From JACCXJ01 sp052387115 (GTDB lineage Bacteria; Pseudomonadota; Gammaproteobacteria; JACCXJ01): a stretch of 16,422 nucleotides of DNA. Under the pieces are notes generated by a model, which saw only the letters and a list, made by a program, of their open reading frames with translations, was not told where the DNA came from and made no database searches. The DNA lies in the NCBI GenBank assembly GCA_052387115.1, contig JBQTJM010000334.1:1-16422 (forward strand). Reading direction: 5' to 3'. Below, piece after piece: positions 6,396 to 13,666 of this stretch. Made by a program: the position numbers and the translations under genes. Position 1 is the first letter of the stretch; each line of letters starts with the position of its first letter.

Positions 6396-7097
6396 ATGCA
6401 AACCAATCATAAAATGGCTCCGGTATCGCGACGGCAGCGCAAGACCGTGGCGTTCAGGCTGGATATCGACGCGGTCCGCAAGGCCTACCGGCGCTACGCT
6501 GGTTTCTACGACCTCTATTTCGGACCGGTCATGCAAAAGGGGCGGCGAGCCGCGATCCGACAGATGGACTGCCGGTCCGGAGAACGCATCCTGGAGGTCG
6601 GCGTGGGCACCGGACTGTCGCTCGGCCTGTATCCCCGATCCGTGCGCGTGACCGGGATCGACGTTTCAGCCGAAATGCTCGAACGTGCGCATGCGCGCAA
6701 GCAACGCCTGCGGCTCGACCACGTAGTGGATCTCAGGGAGATGGATGCCGAAACCATGCAGTTCGAGGACCACGCCTTCGACAAGGTCGCGGCCATCTAC
6801 GTCGCTTCGGTGGTACCGAACCCGGTGCGCCTGGTCAACGAGATGCGCCGGGTTTGCAAGCCGGGCGGCCAGATGTACTTTCTGAATCACTTTCAGAGCC
6901 GCAATCGATTGATCGCAGGGATGGAGCGGGTGCTCGCGCCGCTGTCCAAGCTGCTCGGCTTTCATCCCGACATGTCGCTCGAGGGTTTTATCGAGGACAC
7001 CCGGCTCGAGGTGATCGATCAAAGCCGTACCAACATGCTCGGTTACTGGACGCTCATCACGGCCCGCAACGATGCTGGCGTCGTCGACGCCGCGTAG
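6396..7097 (+). CDS. PmtA-like phospholipid (phosphatidylethanolamine) N-methyltransferase
   Basis: A protein of 233 aa with a class I SAM-dependent methyltransferase fold. Motif I is ILEVGVGTGLSL (65-76), followed by VTGIDVSAEML (85-95), then EMDAETMQFEDHAFDKVAAIYVASVVPNP and the post-motif CKPGGQMYFLNHF. The combination of Y..YAGFYDLYFGPVM near the N-terminus with VVPNPVRLVNEM and NHF matches Rhodobacter-type PmtA, which methylates phosphatidylethanolamine towards phosphatidylcholine using S-adenosylmethionine at the inner membrane face. Ubiquinone or menaquinone methyltransferases (UbiE) are the main alternative, but UbiE signature spacing is not seen. The ATG at 6396 has a GAGGA Shine-Dalgarno 7 nt upstream. 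It is a single transcription unit, convergent with the kdsA remnant and the toxin-antitoxin pair. Confidence 0.8.
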   Translation: MQTNHKMAPVSRRQRKTVAFRLDIDAVRKAYRRYAGFYDLYFGPVMQKGRRAAIRQMDCRSGERILEVGVGTGLSLGLYPRSVRVTGIDVSAEMLERAHARKQRLRLDHVVDLREMDAETMQFEDHAFDKVAAIYVASVVPNPVRLVNEMRRVCKPGGQMYFLNHFQSRNRLIAGMERVLAPLSKLLGFHPDMSLEGFIEDTRLEVIDQSRTNMLGYWTLITARNDAGVVDAA

Positions 7098-7242
7098 CTG
7101 CCTGCGGAGGAGTTTTCCATCCTCGGGGCCGCCGTCGTGGACCGGAGATCGAATACCTGGGTTCCACACAGCATTAAATTAAGACTGATGCGGAGATCAC
7201 CGCGCAGCCAGGGATCCCGGGCACTGCGACCACCCCCGAACG

Positions 7243-7412
7243 CTAGGGATCCGGGTGGGTCTCCATGAAGAGCCCCGCGATCCCAACCGCGGCGCGCGGC
7301 GTGTCTTCGTGGACGTAGGTCAAGACCGGCACCCCGATGTCACGCCGCACGTGCTCCAGCGCCTTGACCCCGCGCTCCATCCCCAGGCCGCGAAAGCTCT
7401 GGCCCTCGCCCA
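7243..7412 (-). pseudogene. kdsA: Internally deleted remnant of kdsA (KDO-8-phosphate synthase)
   Basis: The minus-strand frame contains SFRGLGMERGVKALEHVRRD, then IGVPVLTYVHEDTP, followed directly by AAVGIAGLFMETHPDP and a TAG stop. Both halves match KdsA (SFRGPGMEEGL..., VPVLTDVHEDTP, and the far C-terminal VGIAGLFMETHPDP). In an intact enzyme these halves are separated by roughly 120-130 residues. The middle of the gene, its N-terminus and the last C-terminal stretch are gone. The conserved TDVHE aspartate is Tyr here. The reading frame is kept across the junction. No KDO-8-phosphate synthesis is possible from this copy. The remnant begins immediately after the vapC-like stop codon. Confidence 0.75.
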
Positions 7413-7835
7413 CTACGCGCGCCCCGGAATGACAACCTCCGGCACCAGCTTCAATGCCTGTGCGCGGCGAACAAATCCATGGTCATCAAAGCTCACGAAT
7501 CGGCCGCAGGCGGCGCTGCACGCCCAGTGGAGGGCATCGGCGAAGTCCAGGCCGCGCCGGTGGAGCTCGACGGCATCCTTTACCGCTTCCCATCGTTCCA
7601 CGGTGACATGGGCCATGCCGAGCAGGTGATCGATGGTCTGACAGAAGGGTTCCGTTTTCACCGCATAAAACCCGCGCATCACCCACTCAAATTCTAGGAC
7701 GACGGTCAGCGGCACGAAGACCGCCGATGATTCGATCATTACGTGCCGCGCACGCGGACGCTGCCGCTTGGCTTCGGCGTCGTCCGGGTCTTCGCAGTAA
7801 AAGCGAGCGAGGATATTAGTATCAACCGCAATCAT
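7413..7835 (-). CDS. vapC: PIN-domain toxin, VapC family
   Basis: A protein of 140 aa, the normal length for a VapC-like toxin, a magnesium-dependent endoribonuclease. The PIN acidic residues are visible: Asp5 in AVDTNIL, Glu48/Glu50 in VVLEFEWVM, Asp100 in LDFADALH, and Asp117/Asp118 in SFDDHGF. The FVPLTVVLEFEWVMR segment is typical of chromosomal VapC proteins. The ATG overlaps the antitoxin stop by 4 nt (ATGA, 7832-7835), so the two are translationally coupled. All catalytic residues appear intact. The gene ends directly against the kdsA remnant, which suggests that the module was inserted or retained during the loss of that locus. Confidence 0.9.
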   Translation of the reverse strand: MIAVDTNILARFYCEDPDDAEAKRQRPRARHVMIESSAVFVPLTVVLEFEWVMRGFYAVKTEPFCQTIDHLLGMAHVTVERWEAVKDAVELHRRGLDFADALHWACSAACGRFVSFDDHGFVRRAQALKLVPEVVIPGRA

Positions 7836-8095
7836 GCCGGCCCTCGATCATTCTTCCTGAGGACGTTTGCGGCGTCGAACTCCGCCAGGCGCCTGGGCTT
7901 GCCCGTGGCCTTGAGCTTGACCAAACCGTAGCCGACCGCCGGATCGGACGGGGTCACCCGCCGTCTGGCGACCAGTCGGATGGCGCCTCCTTCATCGATA
8001 AACTCCACCTGGGTGCCCGGCGTAAGACCATACTTCGCCCTGATTTCGGCTGGGATGACGATTTGGCCCTTCTCGGTTAGCGTGGCTGCTGGCAT
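7832..8095 (-). CDS. vapB: AbrB/MazE-type swapped-hairpin antitoxin
   Basis: A protein of 87 aa from the ATG at 8095. The N-terminal 45 residues are an AbrB/SpoVT-type DNA-binding domain: TLTEKGQIVIPAEIRAKYGL, TPGTQVEFI, then IRLVARR. The C-terminal half (KLKATGKPRRLAEFDAANVL) is likely the unstructured part that wraps and blocks the toxin. The ATG is preceded by GGGGG; the frame extends to a TTG at 8116, which is less likely. It is the first gene of the pair with the PIN toxin and overlaps it by 4 nt. A palindrome just upstream of a promoter-like -10 box probably serves autoregulation. Confidence 0.9.
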   Translation of the reverse strand: MPAATLTEKGQIVIPAEIRAKYGLTPGTQVEFIDEGGAIRLVARRRVTPSDPAVGYGLVKLKATGKPRRLAEFDAANVLRKNDRGPA

Positions 8096-8125
8096 GGCGA
8101 GGCCCCCGGAGATCAAGGAGATGTC

Positions 8126-8152
8126 ATTGTAGCACGGCGCTTACCGGGTAAG
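8126..8152 (-). promoter_or_regulatory. Promoter and candidate operator of the vapBC-type pair
   Basis: On the minus strand, TGC TACAAT (-10 at 8126-8131) is an extended -10 box 31 bp upstream of the antitoxin ATG. Directly upstream sits CTTACC G GGTAAG (8140-8152), a perfect 13-bp palindrome with a central base, covering the spacer and -35 area. This is the usual place for antitoxin-toxin complexes to bind and repress their own transcription. Binding is inferred, not shown. Confidence 0.55.
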
Positions 8153-8245
8153 TACTGCGAGGGGCGAGGTGGTATGTGGGGAACGGGTGCTGCGCGGAGG
8201 TCAGTGCCCACCGGGGCGATGGGCCCTCGCTGCTCCCGCGCCCCC

Positions 8246-8797
8246 TCATGGCAGGAGATCGGCGACCGCGACCGCGCGGCTCGCCCCACTCGGCATCAGC
8301 GTTTCGCCCTTTTTTGCGATCCGGTGCTCGAGATAGTCTGCGCCTTGCGGGTTGCTGTAGACCTCGACCACGCCCTGGACGAGGTTGACCAGCCAGTATT
8401 CCGGGATGCCATTGCGGGCATACAAGAGCCGCTTGGTGGAACGGTCGTAGGCGAGTGTGGTGTCTGCGATCTCGACGAGGAGCACGGCGTGGCCCGGGTG
8501 CCCGGTTAGGAAATCCCGCGGCCTGCCCGGGACGATCGCGACATCGGGCTCGGGTGCCGAGCCGGCGTCCACGGCCAGGGGAGACTGAATGCGGATGACA
8601 TGGCCGTCTCCGTAGGCACGGCGCAGGGCGTCGTGCAGGAGGCACAGGGCCACCGCGTGCGGTTCGTTCTGAGGCGCCATCTCGACGATCTCGCCGTCGA
8701 TCAACTCCAGGCGGCGGTCGGGATCGAAGCCCCCGAGCCGCACCACACGCTCATATTGCTCGCGCGTCCAGCGATGAGGCCTGGGAAGGGTGCTCAT
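8246..8797 (-). CDS. Uma2 family (DUF820) nuclease-fold protein
   Basis: A protein of 183 aa from the ATG at 8797; the frame is open to 8923 but the upstream part is arginine-rich and lacks family similarity. Family features seen: RWTREQYERVV near the N-terminus, RLELIDGEIVEM (29-40), PEPDVAIV with Asp85, VLLVEIADTTLAYDR with Glu109, and KRLLYARNGIPEYWLVN. These correspond to the PD-(D/E)XK-like core of Uma2 proteins, which are abundant in cyanobacteria and many proteobacteria and have no established role. It stands alone between the toxin-antitoxin module and the cytochrome oxidase operon, in the same direction as both. Confidence 0.88.
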   Translation of the reverse strand: MSTLPRPHRWTREQYERVVRLGGFDPDRRLELIDGEIVEMAPQNEPHAVALCLLHDALRRAYGDGHVIRIQSPLAVDAGSAPEPDVAIVPGRPRDFLTGHPGHAVLLVEIADTTLAYDRSTKRLLYARNGIPEYWLVNLVQGVVEVYSNPQGADYLEHRIAKKGETLMPSGASRAVAVADLLP

Positions 8798-8913
8798 GAC
8801 CACTCCAACATAGTCCCGGGGACGATAGGAAACAAGCCGCCGGCGGCGGAGAGGGTGTGAAGAGAACCGCCGCGGCTCCGGCCATGGATCGAACACCCAG
8901 AGCGATCGGTCGC

Positions 8914-8935
8914 CCTGCGACAACGATGTCGCGGG
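8914..8935 (-). terminator. Possible terminator hairpin after coxC
   Basis: CCTGCGACA (8914-8922) pairs with TGTCGCGGG (8927-8935): 9 bp with one G-T wobble and a 4-nt loop, 24 bp downstream of the coxC stop. A U-tract is missing on the transcript side, so this may be a processing or pause structure rather than a full intrinsic terminator. Confidence 0.4.
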
Positions 8936-8959
8936 TGCGCCTGGGTTCTGGAAAAGTCC

Positions 8960-9835
8960 CTAGAGCCAGTAGACGACGACGAACAACAGGAGCCACACCA
9001 CGTCCACGAAATGCCAGTACCACGCGGCGGCCTCGAAGGCGAAGTGGCTGTCGGGTGTGAAATGGCCGGCCATGGCGCGGCACAGGATCACCGCGAGCAT
9101 GATGGCGCCGAGGGTGACATGGAAGCCGTGAAAGCCGGTCAGCATGAAGAAGGTGCTGCCATAGATCCCCGAGGTGATCTTGAGTCCCAGCTCGCGGTAG
9201 GCATGGGTGTATTCCAGGCCCTGCAACACCAGGAACAGGACCCCCAAGGCCACCGTGAGCGCGAGCCCGACGATGAGCTGGCGGCGGTTGGCGTGCACGA
9301 GGCCCCAGTGCGCGGCGGTCACGGTCACCCCGCTGGAGAGCAGGATCAGGGTATTGATGGCCGGCAGGCCCCAGGCCCCCATGGGCTCCAGGGCCTGCGT
9401 ATAACCCTCCGCCGAAGGCAAGGTGAGCAGCGGCCAGACGGACTCGAACCCGGGCCACAAGAGCGCGTGGGTCGAGAGCTTCTCGCCCACTCCGCCGAGC
9501 CACGGTACCGAATACACGCGGGCATAGAAGAGCGCGCCGAAGAAACCGGCAAAGAACATGATCTCGGAGACGATGAACCACGCCATCCCCCACCGGAAGC
9601 TCTTATCGACCTGTTCGTTGTATCTCCCGGCCTCCCCCTCGCGGATCACGGTGCCGAACCATCCGAACAGCATGACGAGCAGCACGACGAAGCCGAAGCC
9701 CATGACGTAAGGTGCACCGCTGATGTCGTTGACGAGAAGGGCCAGTCCCCCCAAGGTGAAGAAGAGACCGAAGCTCCCGATGAGGGGCCAGGGGCTGGGT
9801 TCGGGTAGATAGTAGCTGTGCGGCTGTCCCTTCAT
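8960..9835 (-). CDS. coxC: Cytochrome c oxidase subunit III
   Basis: A protein of 291 aa from the ATG at 9835 (MKGQPHSYYLPEPSPWPLIGS), preceded by a GGGGG Shine-Dalgarno. The frame is open to 9886, but that part overlaps the preceding small gene. Seven membrane segments are visible, with the family hallmarks WFGTVIREGEAGRYN, FRWGMAWFIVSEIMFFAGFF, AINTLILLSSGVTVTAAHW and FHGFHVTLGAIML, ending in WYWHFVDVVWLLLFVVVYWL. The Glu in SEIMFF and the WHFVDVVW motif are diagnostic. Subunit III stabilises the oxygen-reducing core and helps feed protons into the D pathway. It is the last gene of the coxB-coxA-small ORF-coxC operon. Confidence 0.96.
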   Translation of the reverse strand: MKGQPHSYYLPEPSPWPLIGSFGLFFTLGGLALLVNDISGAPYVMGFGFVVLLVMLFGWFGTVIREGEAGRYNEQVDKSFRWGMAWFIVSEIMFFAGFFGALFYARVYSVPWLGGVGEKLSTHALLWPGFESVWPLLTLPSAEGYTQALEPMGAWGLPAINTLILLSSGVTVTAAHWGLVHANRRQLIVGLALTVALGVLFLVLQGLEYTHAYRELGLKITSGIYGSTFFMLTGFHGFHVTLGAIMLAVILCRAMAGHFTPDSHFAFEAAAWYWHFVDVVWLLLFVVVYWL

Positions 9836-9867
9836 CGGCGGTCCCCCAAGGTGCTGGTGCGGTGGGT

Positions 9868-9996
9868 CTAGTAGAGGTGCGTCCAAATGAATATCGCATA
9901 GAACAGCGCGGCCAGGAGGCCCAGCGATCCTGCCAGTATTCCGTTCGTTACTCGCTTCCTTCTCTGTCTGGGCGACCGGGCCCTGGCGGTTTCCAT
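9868..9996 (-). CDS. 42-aa single-helix membrane protein of the cox operon
   Basis: A small ORF reading METARARSPRQRRKRVTNGI followed by a hydrophobic helix (residues about 19-38) and the tail WTHLY. The strongly basic N-terminus predicts N-in orientation. A GGGG Shine-Dalgarno precedes the ATG, 13 nt after the coxA stop, and the gene ends 32 nt before coxC. Proteobacterial cox operons commonly have a tiny one-helix ORF at this position, annotated as a small oxidase assembly protein or a subunit IV-like peptide. The sequence alone cannot choose between them. Gene reality is supported by tight spacing, Shine-Dalgarno and composition. Confidence 0.72.
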   Translation of the reverse strand: METARARSPRQRRKRVTNGILAGSLGLLAALFYAIFIWTHLY

Positions 9997-10009
9997 CAGT
10001 CCCCTACCC

Positions 10010-11584
10010 CTAATGGACCACGGGTGGGGTGGCGAAGCTGTGATAGGGGGCCGGCGAGGGCAGGGTCCATTCGAGCCCCGTGGCGCCGTCCCAGATCCGC
10101 GCCTCGGCCGTACGCGTGCCGGCGAATACGGCCTTGAGCACGATGAACAGGAACAGGAGCTGGGAGCTGCCGAACACCCAGGCCCCGAGGGACGAAAGCA
10201 TGTTGAAGTCGGCGAACTGCAACGCGTAGTCCGGGATCCGCCGCGGCATGCCGGCGAGCCCCAGGAAGAACTGCGGGAAGAAGGTCACGTTGACCGCCAC
10301 GATGGAGATCCAGAACTGGATCCTGGCCAGGCGTTCGTCGTACATGCGCCCGCTCCACTTCGGCAGCCAGAAATAGATCGCGCCCACGATGGCGTAGATG
10401 GCGCTGATCCCCATGGTGTAGTGGAAGTGGGAGACCACGAAGTACGTGTCGTGGTACTGGTAGTCGGCCGGCGCCATGGCCAGCATCATCCCAGTGAAGC
10501 CACCGACGGTGAAGATCATGATGAACGCCAGGGCGCACAGCATGGGCGCCTCGAAGCTCAACGAGCCCTTCCACATGGTGCTGACCCAGTTGAAGATCTT
10601 GACGCCCGTGGGGACCGCGATGAGGATCGTCGCGTACATGAAGAAGAGGTTTCCCGCGAGCGGCATCCCCACCGTGTACATGTGGTGGGCCCATACGATG
10701 AAGGACAGGAACGCGATCCCGACGAGCGCGTAGATCATCGAGGCGTAACCGAACAGCGGCTTTCTCGAGAACGCCGGGACGATGTGCGAGATGATTCCGA
10801 AGGCCGGCAGGATGATGATATAGACCTCCGGGTGTCCGAAGAACCAGAAGATATGCTGGAACAGGACCGGGTCGCCGCCCCCGGCGGCGTCGAAGAAGCT
10901 GGTGCCGAAATGGCGGTCGGTCAGGAGCATGGTGACGCCGCCGGCGAGCACCGGCAGCGCGGCGATGAGCAGGAAGGCGGTGATGAGCCACGCCCAGCAG
11001 AACATCGGGAGCTTCATGAGCGACATCCCCGGGGCGCGCATGTTCACTATGGTGACGATGATATTGATGGCCCCGAGGATCGAGGACATCCCCAGGAGGT
11101 GCACGGCGAAGATCAGCAGATCGCCCCCGAGCTGGACCTTGCCCGAGCTGCCGACGATGGAGAGCGGCGGGTACATGGTCCAGCCGGCCTCCGGCGTGCC
11201 GGGAACCACGATGCTCAACAGCAACAGGCTCGCGGCGAAGGGCAGGATCCAGAACCCCCAGTTGTTGATGCGCGGGAGCGCCATGTCGGGCGCGCCGATC
11301 ATCAGGGGGATGAGCCAGTTGGCGAGCCCCGCGAAGGCCGGCATGACGGCACCGAAGACCATCACCAGCCCGTGGATGGTCACGAACTGGTTGAAGGCCA
11401 GGGGGTCGATGAACTGGATCCCAGGCGCGAAGAGCTCCAGCCGAAAGGCCATCGCCTGGCTGCCCGCGAACACGAACATGAGCGCGGCGAAGACGAGATA
11501 CAGGGTCCCGATGTCCTTGTGGTTGGTGGTGAACACCCAACGCCTGAGCCCCTTCGGGTGCTCATCGTGTGCCGCGTGAGTCAT
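10010..11584 (-). CDS. coxA: Cytochrome c oxidase subunit I (aa3-type, A1-like)
   Basis: A protein of 524 aa with about 12 membrane helices, the haem-copper core of the terminal oxidase. Heme a ligands are His71 (TIHGLVMVF) and His388; heme a3 ligand is His386 (SHFHY). CuB ligands are His251 and the pair His300/His301 (WAHHMYT). Tyr255 in GHPEVY is the cross-linked residue. The D-channel is present (Asp100 in GAPDM, Asn89, Asn107) with Glu253, and the K-channel lysine is Lys329 in PTGVK. This is a complete proton-pumping A1-type set. It transfers electrons from CuA to oxygen in the inner membrane. An AGG-rich Shine-Dalgarno precedes the ATG, 27 bp after coxB. Confidence 0.98.
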   Translation of the reverse strand: MTHAAHDEHPKGLRRWVFTTNHKDIGTLYLVFAALMFVFAGSQAMAFRLELFAPGIQFIDPLAFNQFVTIHGLVMVFGAVMPAFAGLANWLIPLMIGAPDMALPRINNWGFWILPFAASLLLLSIVVPGTPEAGWTMYPPLSIVGSSGKVQLGGDLLIFAVHLLGMSSILGAINIIVTIVNMRAPGMSLMKLPMFCWAWLITAFLLIAALPVLAGGVTMLLTDRHFGTSFFDAAGGGDPVLFQHIFWFFGHPEVYIIILPAFGIISHIVPAFSRKPLFGYASMIYALVGIAFLSFIVWAHHMYTVGMPLAGNLFFMYATILIAVPTGVKIFNWVSTMWKGSLSFEAPMLCALAFIMIFTVGGFTGMMLAMAPADYQYHDTYFVVSHFHYTMGISAIYAIVGAIYFWLPKWSGRMYDERLARIQFWISIVAVNVTFFPQFFLGLAGMPRRIPDYALQFADFNMLSSLGAWVFGSSQLLFLFIVLKAVFAGTRTAEARIWDGATGLEWTLPSPAPYHSFATPPVVH

Positions 11585-11611
11585 CGTCGTACCTCGGATT
11601 GGATGGGTTGC

Positions 11612-12748
11612 TCAGCGCCCACGGGCGGCCTTGACGTCCGCGGGCTGGACCCGATCGCCCACCGCGTTGCCGAAGGCATTGCGCTGGTAGGTCACGACCG
11701 CGGCGATGTGCAGATCGTCCAACTGGCCACTGAACGGCAACATGGCGGTATTGGGCCTTCCCTTCAGGACGATGTCGATATGAGCGCCCACCGGGCCCTT
11801 GGCGATGGCGCTGCCCGCGATCGGCGGAAACGCACCCGGCACCCCCTCCCCTTTGGCCTGATGACAGGCGGTGCAGCTCGCGTTGTAGACCTTGGCTCCT
11901 TCCTCCATGAGCTGCTCCATGGTGAAGGTCTGAGCGGTGGCCGCCTCCGCCGCGGCCAGTTCCTCCTTGCGTTCCTCGACCCACTCGGCGTACTCCGCTT
12001 CGCTCCTGGCGTCGACGACGATGGGCATGAAGCCATGCCCGCGGCCGCACAGCTCGGCGCACTGGCCGCGATAGGTCCCGGGTTTTTCGATGCGTGCCCA
12101 GCCTTCGTTGACGAATCCGGGGGTCGCGTCCTGTTTCCAGCCGAAATCCGGCACCCACCAAGCGTGCAGCACGTCCGCGGCCGTGATCAAGAAGCGGACC
12201 TTCTTGTTCACCGGCAGCACCAGCGGGTTGTCGACCTCCAGTAGGTAATTCTCACCCTTTGGGGCGCCGTCATAGATCTGTTCGCTGGGGGTCTTGAGGT
12301 TGCTCACGAACTTGATCCCGTCCTCCAGGTACTCGTACTGCCATTTCCACTGATAACCCGTGACCTTGACAGTCACGTCGGCGTCGGCGGTGTCGTAGAG
12401 AGCGATCATGGACTTGGTCGCCGGCACCGCCATGGCCACCAGGATCACGAACGGCACCACGGTCCAGACGATCTCCACCAGCGCGTTCTCGTGGAACTGC
12501 ACCGCCACCGCCCCCTTTGATCTACGGTGGGCGTAGATCGAATAGAACATCACCGCGAACAGGAGGACGCCCATCGCGGCGCAGATCGCGAGGATCAGCA
12601 TGTGCAGGTCGTAGACCTCGCGCGAGATGGAGGTCACGCCCTCCGGGAGGTTCACCCGCATCTCCGCCCATGCGGCCGCCGGCCCGAGCGAGGCCAGGCC
12701 GGCGCCGAATGCGGCACGCCCCCGGTTCGGTTTCTTTCTGCCACGCAT
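11612..12748 (-). CDS. coxB: Cytochrome c oxidase subunit II with fused C-terminal cytochrome c domain (caa3-type)
   Basis: A protein of 378 aa. It has an N-terminal signal sequence (likely cut after AAAWA, near residue 28) and two membrane helices (about 48-71 and 92-112); FHENALVEIVWT carries the Glu near the K-channel entrance. The periplasmic CuA domain has the ligands His195, Cys230, Glu232, Cys234, His238 and Met241 (CAELCGRGHGFM). Residues about 277-365 are a mono-heme cytochrome c with CTACH (292-296) and a probable axial Met336 in TAMLPF. The fusion makes this a caa3-like oxidase that can receive electrons through its own heme c. No strong Shine-Dalgarno precedes the ATG. It is the first gene of the operon and divergent from ctaG. 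Confidence 0.97.
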   Translation of the reverse strand: MRGRKKPNRGRAAFGAGLASLGPAAAWAEMRVNLPEGVTSISREVYDLHMLILAICAAMGVLLFAVMFYSIYAHRRSKGAVAVQFHENALVEIVWTVVPFVILVAMAVPATKSMIALYDTADADVTVKVTGYQWKWQYEYLEDGIKFVSNLKTPSEQIYDGAPKGENYLLEVDNPLVLPVNKKVRFLITAADVLHAWWVPDFGWKQDATPGFVNEGWARIEKPGTYRGQCAELCGRGHGFMPIVVDARSEAEYAEWVEERKEELAAAEAATAQTFTMEQLMEEGAKVYNASCTACHQAKGEGVPGAFPPIAGSAIAKGPVGAHIDIVLKGRPNTAMLPFSGQLDDLHIAAVVTYQRNAFGNAVGDRVQPADVKAARGR

Positions 12749-12794
12749 CGTGTTCTGGGTGCTAGATCCGAGCGGCTCCCACGCTCGCCGCCAT

Positions 12795-12831
12795 GCCGGT
12801 GCGGAGGGTTCGCCGGAGGTCCCGCACCGGC
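12795..12831. repeat. 10-bp inverted repeat in the coxB-ctaG divergent gap
   Basis: GCCGGTGCGG (12795-12804) is the exact reverse complement of CCGCACCGGC (12822-12831), with a 17-nt loop. It lies 47 bp upstream of the coxB start, in the leader or promoter zone. It could be an operator or a structured 5' leader. No regulator-specific motif was recognised. In the same gap a weak -10-like TACACT (12978-12983) may serve ctaG. Confidence 0.45.
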
Positions 12832-13025
12832 CCCGTTGGCGATGTTAGCGCCGCCACTCGCGCTCTTCAACCGGGTGCCGGACGGATGGCCGCTCGATCC
12901 GGCGGTGCGCGCCCCTGTCTTGTGTTCCGGTCGTCGGCGCCAACCGGTCACGGACTGCGATAGAAACGTGAAGGCACTACACTAGAGGCATGCGCTGAAT
13001 GAGGCGCGCCGGGGATCGAAAGCAA

Positions 13026-13625
13026 ATGACTATTCGCCATGCGGAAACCGATCGGGCCAATCGACGCCTGGCCACGCGGCTCGCGGTCGCGGCGCTAGGG
13101 ATGTTCGCCTTCGGCTACGTGCTGGTCCCGCTCTACGACGTGTTCTGCGAGCTGACCGGGCTCGGCGGGAAGACCGCCGCAGAGGCCGCCGTGACGGCTG
13201 GCGGGGAAGTCGATGGCTCGCGCTTCGTCACCGTGGAGCTCGTCGGCGGGACTGAGGCCAAGCTGCCGTGGGCGTTTCGGCCGCTGACGGCGCGCATCCG
13301 TCTCCACCCCGGCGAGCTTCGCGAGGTCCGTTTCTACGCGCAGAACCGCTCGCCGGGCACGATCACCGCGCGGGCGGTTCCGAGCGTCACGCCGGGGCCG
13401 GCGGCGCGGTTCCTGAGCAAGGTCGAGTGCTTCTGCTTCAGCGACCAGCGCCTGGAGCCCGGCGAGGCGCGCACCTTACCGGTGCGCTTCTCGGTGTCTC
13501 CGCGGATCCCGCGGGACGTGTCCACCCTCACCCTGGCCTACACCTTCTTCGAGAAGCCGGCGGACACGGCCGATCCGCGCGCCCCAAGCCCCGGCGTCGC
13601 CAGTGCAGCCGGCTGGGACGGTTGA
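13026..13625 (+). CDS. ctaG: Cytochrome c oxidase assembly protein CtaG/Cox11 (copper delivery to CuB)
   Basis: A protein of 199 aa from the ATG at 13026. One N-terminal membrane helix (about 17-36) is followed by the family signature VPLYDVFCELTGLGGKT. The periplasmic beta-domain holds LPWAFRP, VRFYAQNRSP and the copper-binding VECFCF motif (Cys135, Cys137), then QRLEPGE, MPV-like LPVRFSVSPRIP and TLTLAYTFF. The protein inserts copper into the CuB site of subunit I. An in-frame ATG at 12999 would add nine residues; 13026 matches the usual start better, but neither has a strong Shine-Dalgarno. It is divergent from the cox operon rather than sitting between coxA and coxC as is common, and 41 bp upstream of apaH. 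Confidence 0.95.
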   Translation: MTIRHAETDRANRRLATRLAVAALGMFAFGYVLVPLYDVFCELTGLGGKTAAEAAVTAGGEVDGSRFVTVELVGGTEAKLPWAFRPLTARIRLHPGELREVRFYAQNRSPGTITARAVPSVTPGPAARFLSKVECFCFSDQRLEPGEARTLPVRFSVSPRIPRDVSTLTLAYTFFEKPADTADPRAPSPGVASAAGWDG

Positions 13626-13666
13626 AGCACCGGCGGGAGATACCATAGATCAACGATCAACCCATC

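Noticed and set aside
7255..7629. 124-codon plus-strand frame over the toxin 3' end
   Set aside because: It is opposite the kdsA remnant and the PIN toxin, where the minus-strand protein similarity is clear.
10013..12244. 743-codon plus-strand open frame across coxA and coxB
   Set aside because: It is antisense to two clearly functional oxidase genes, has low-complexity charged composition (rich in D, E, H, G, R) and no domain; long antisense frames are common in GC-rich DNA.
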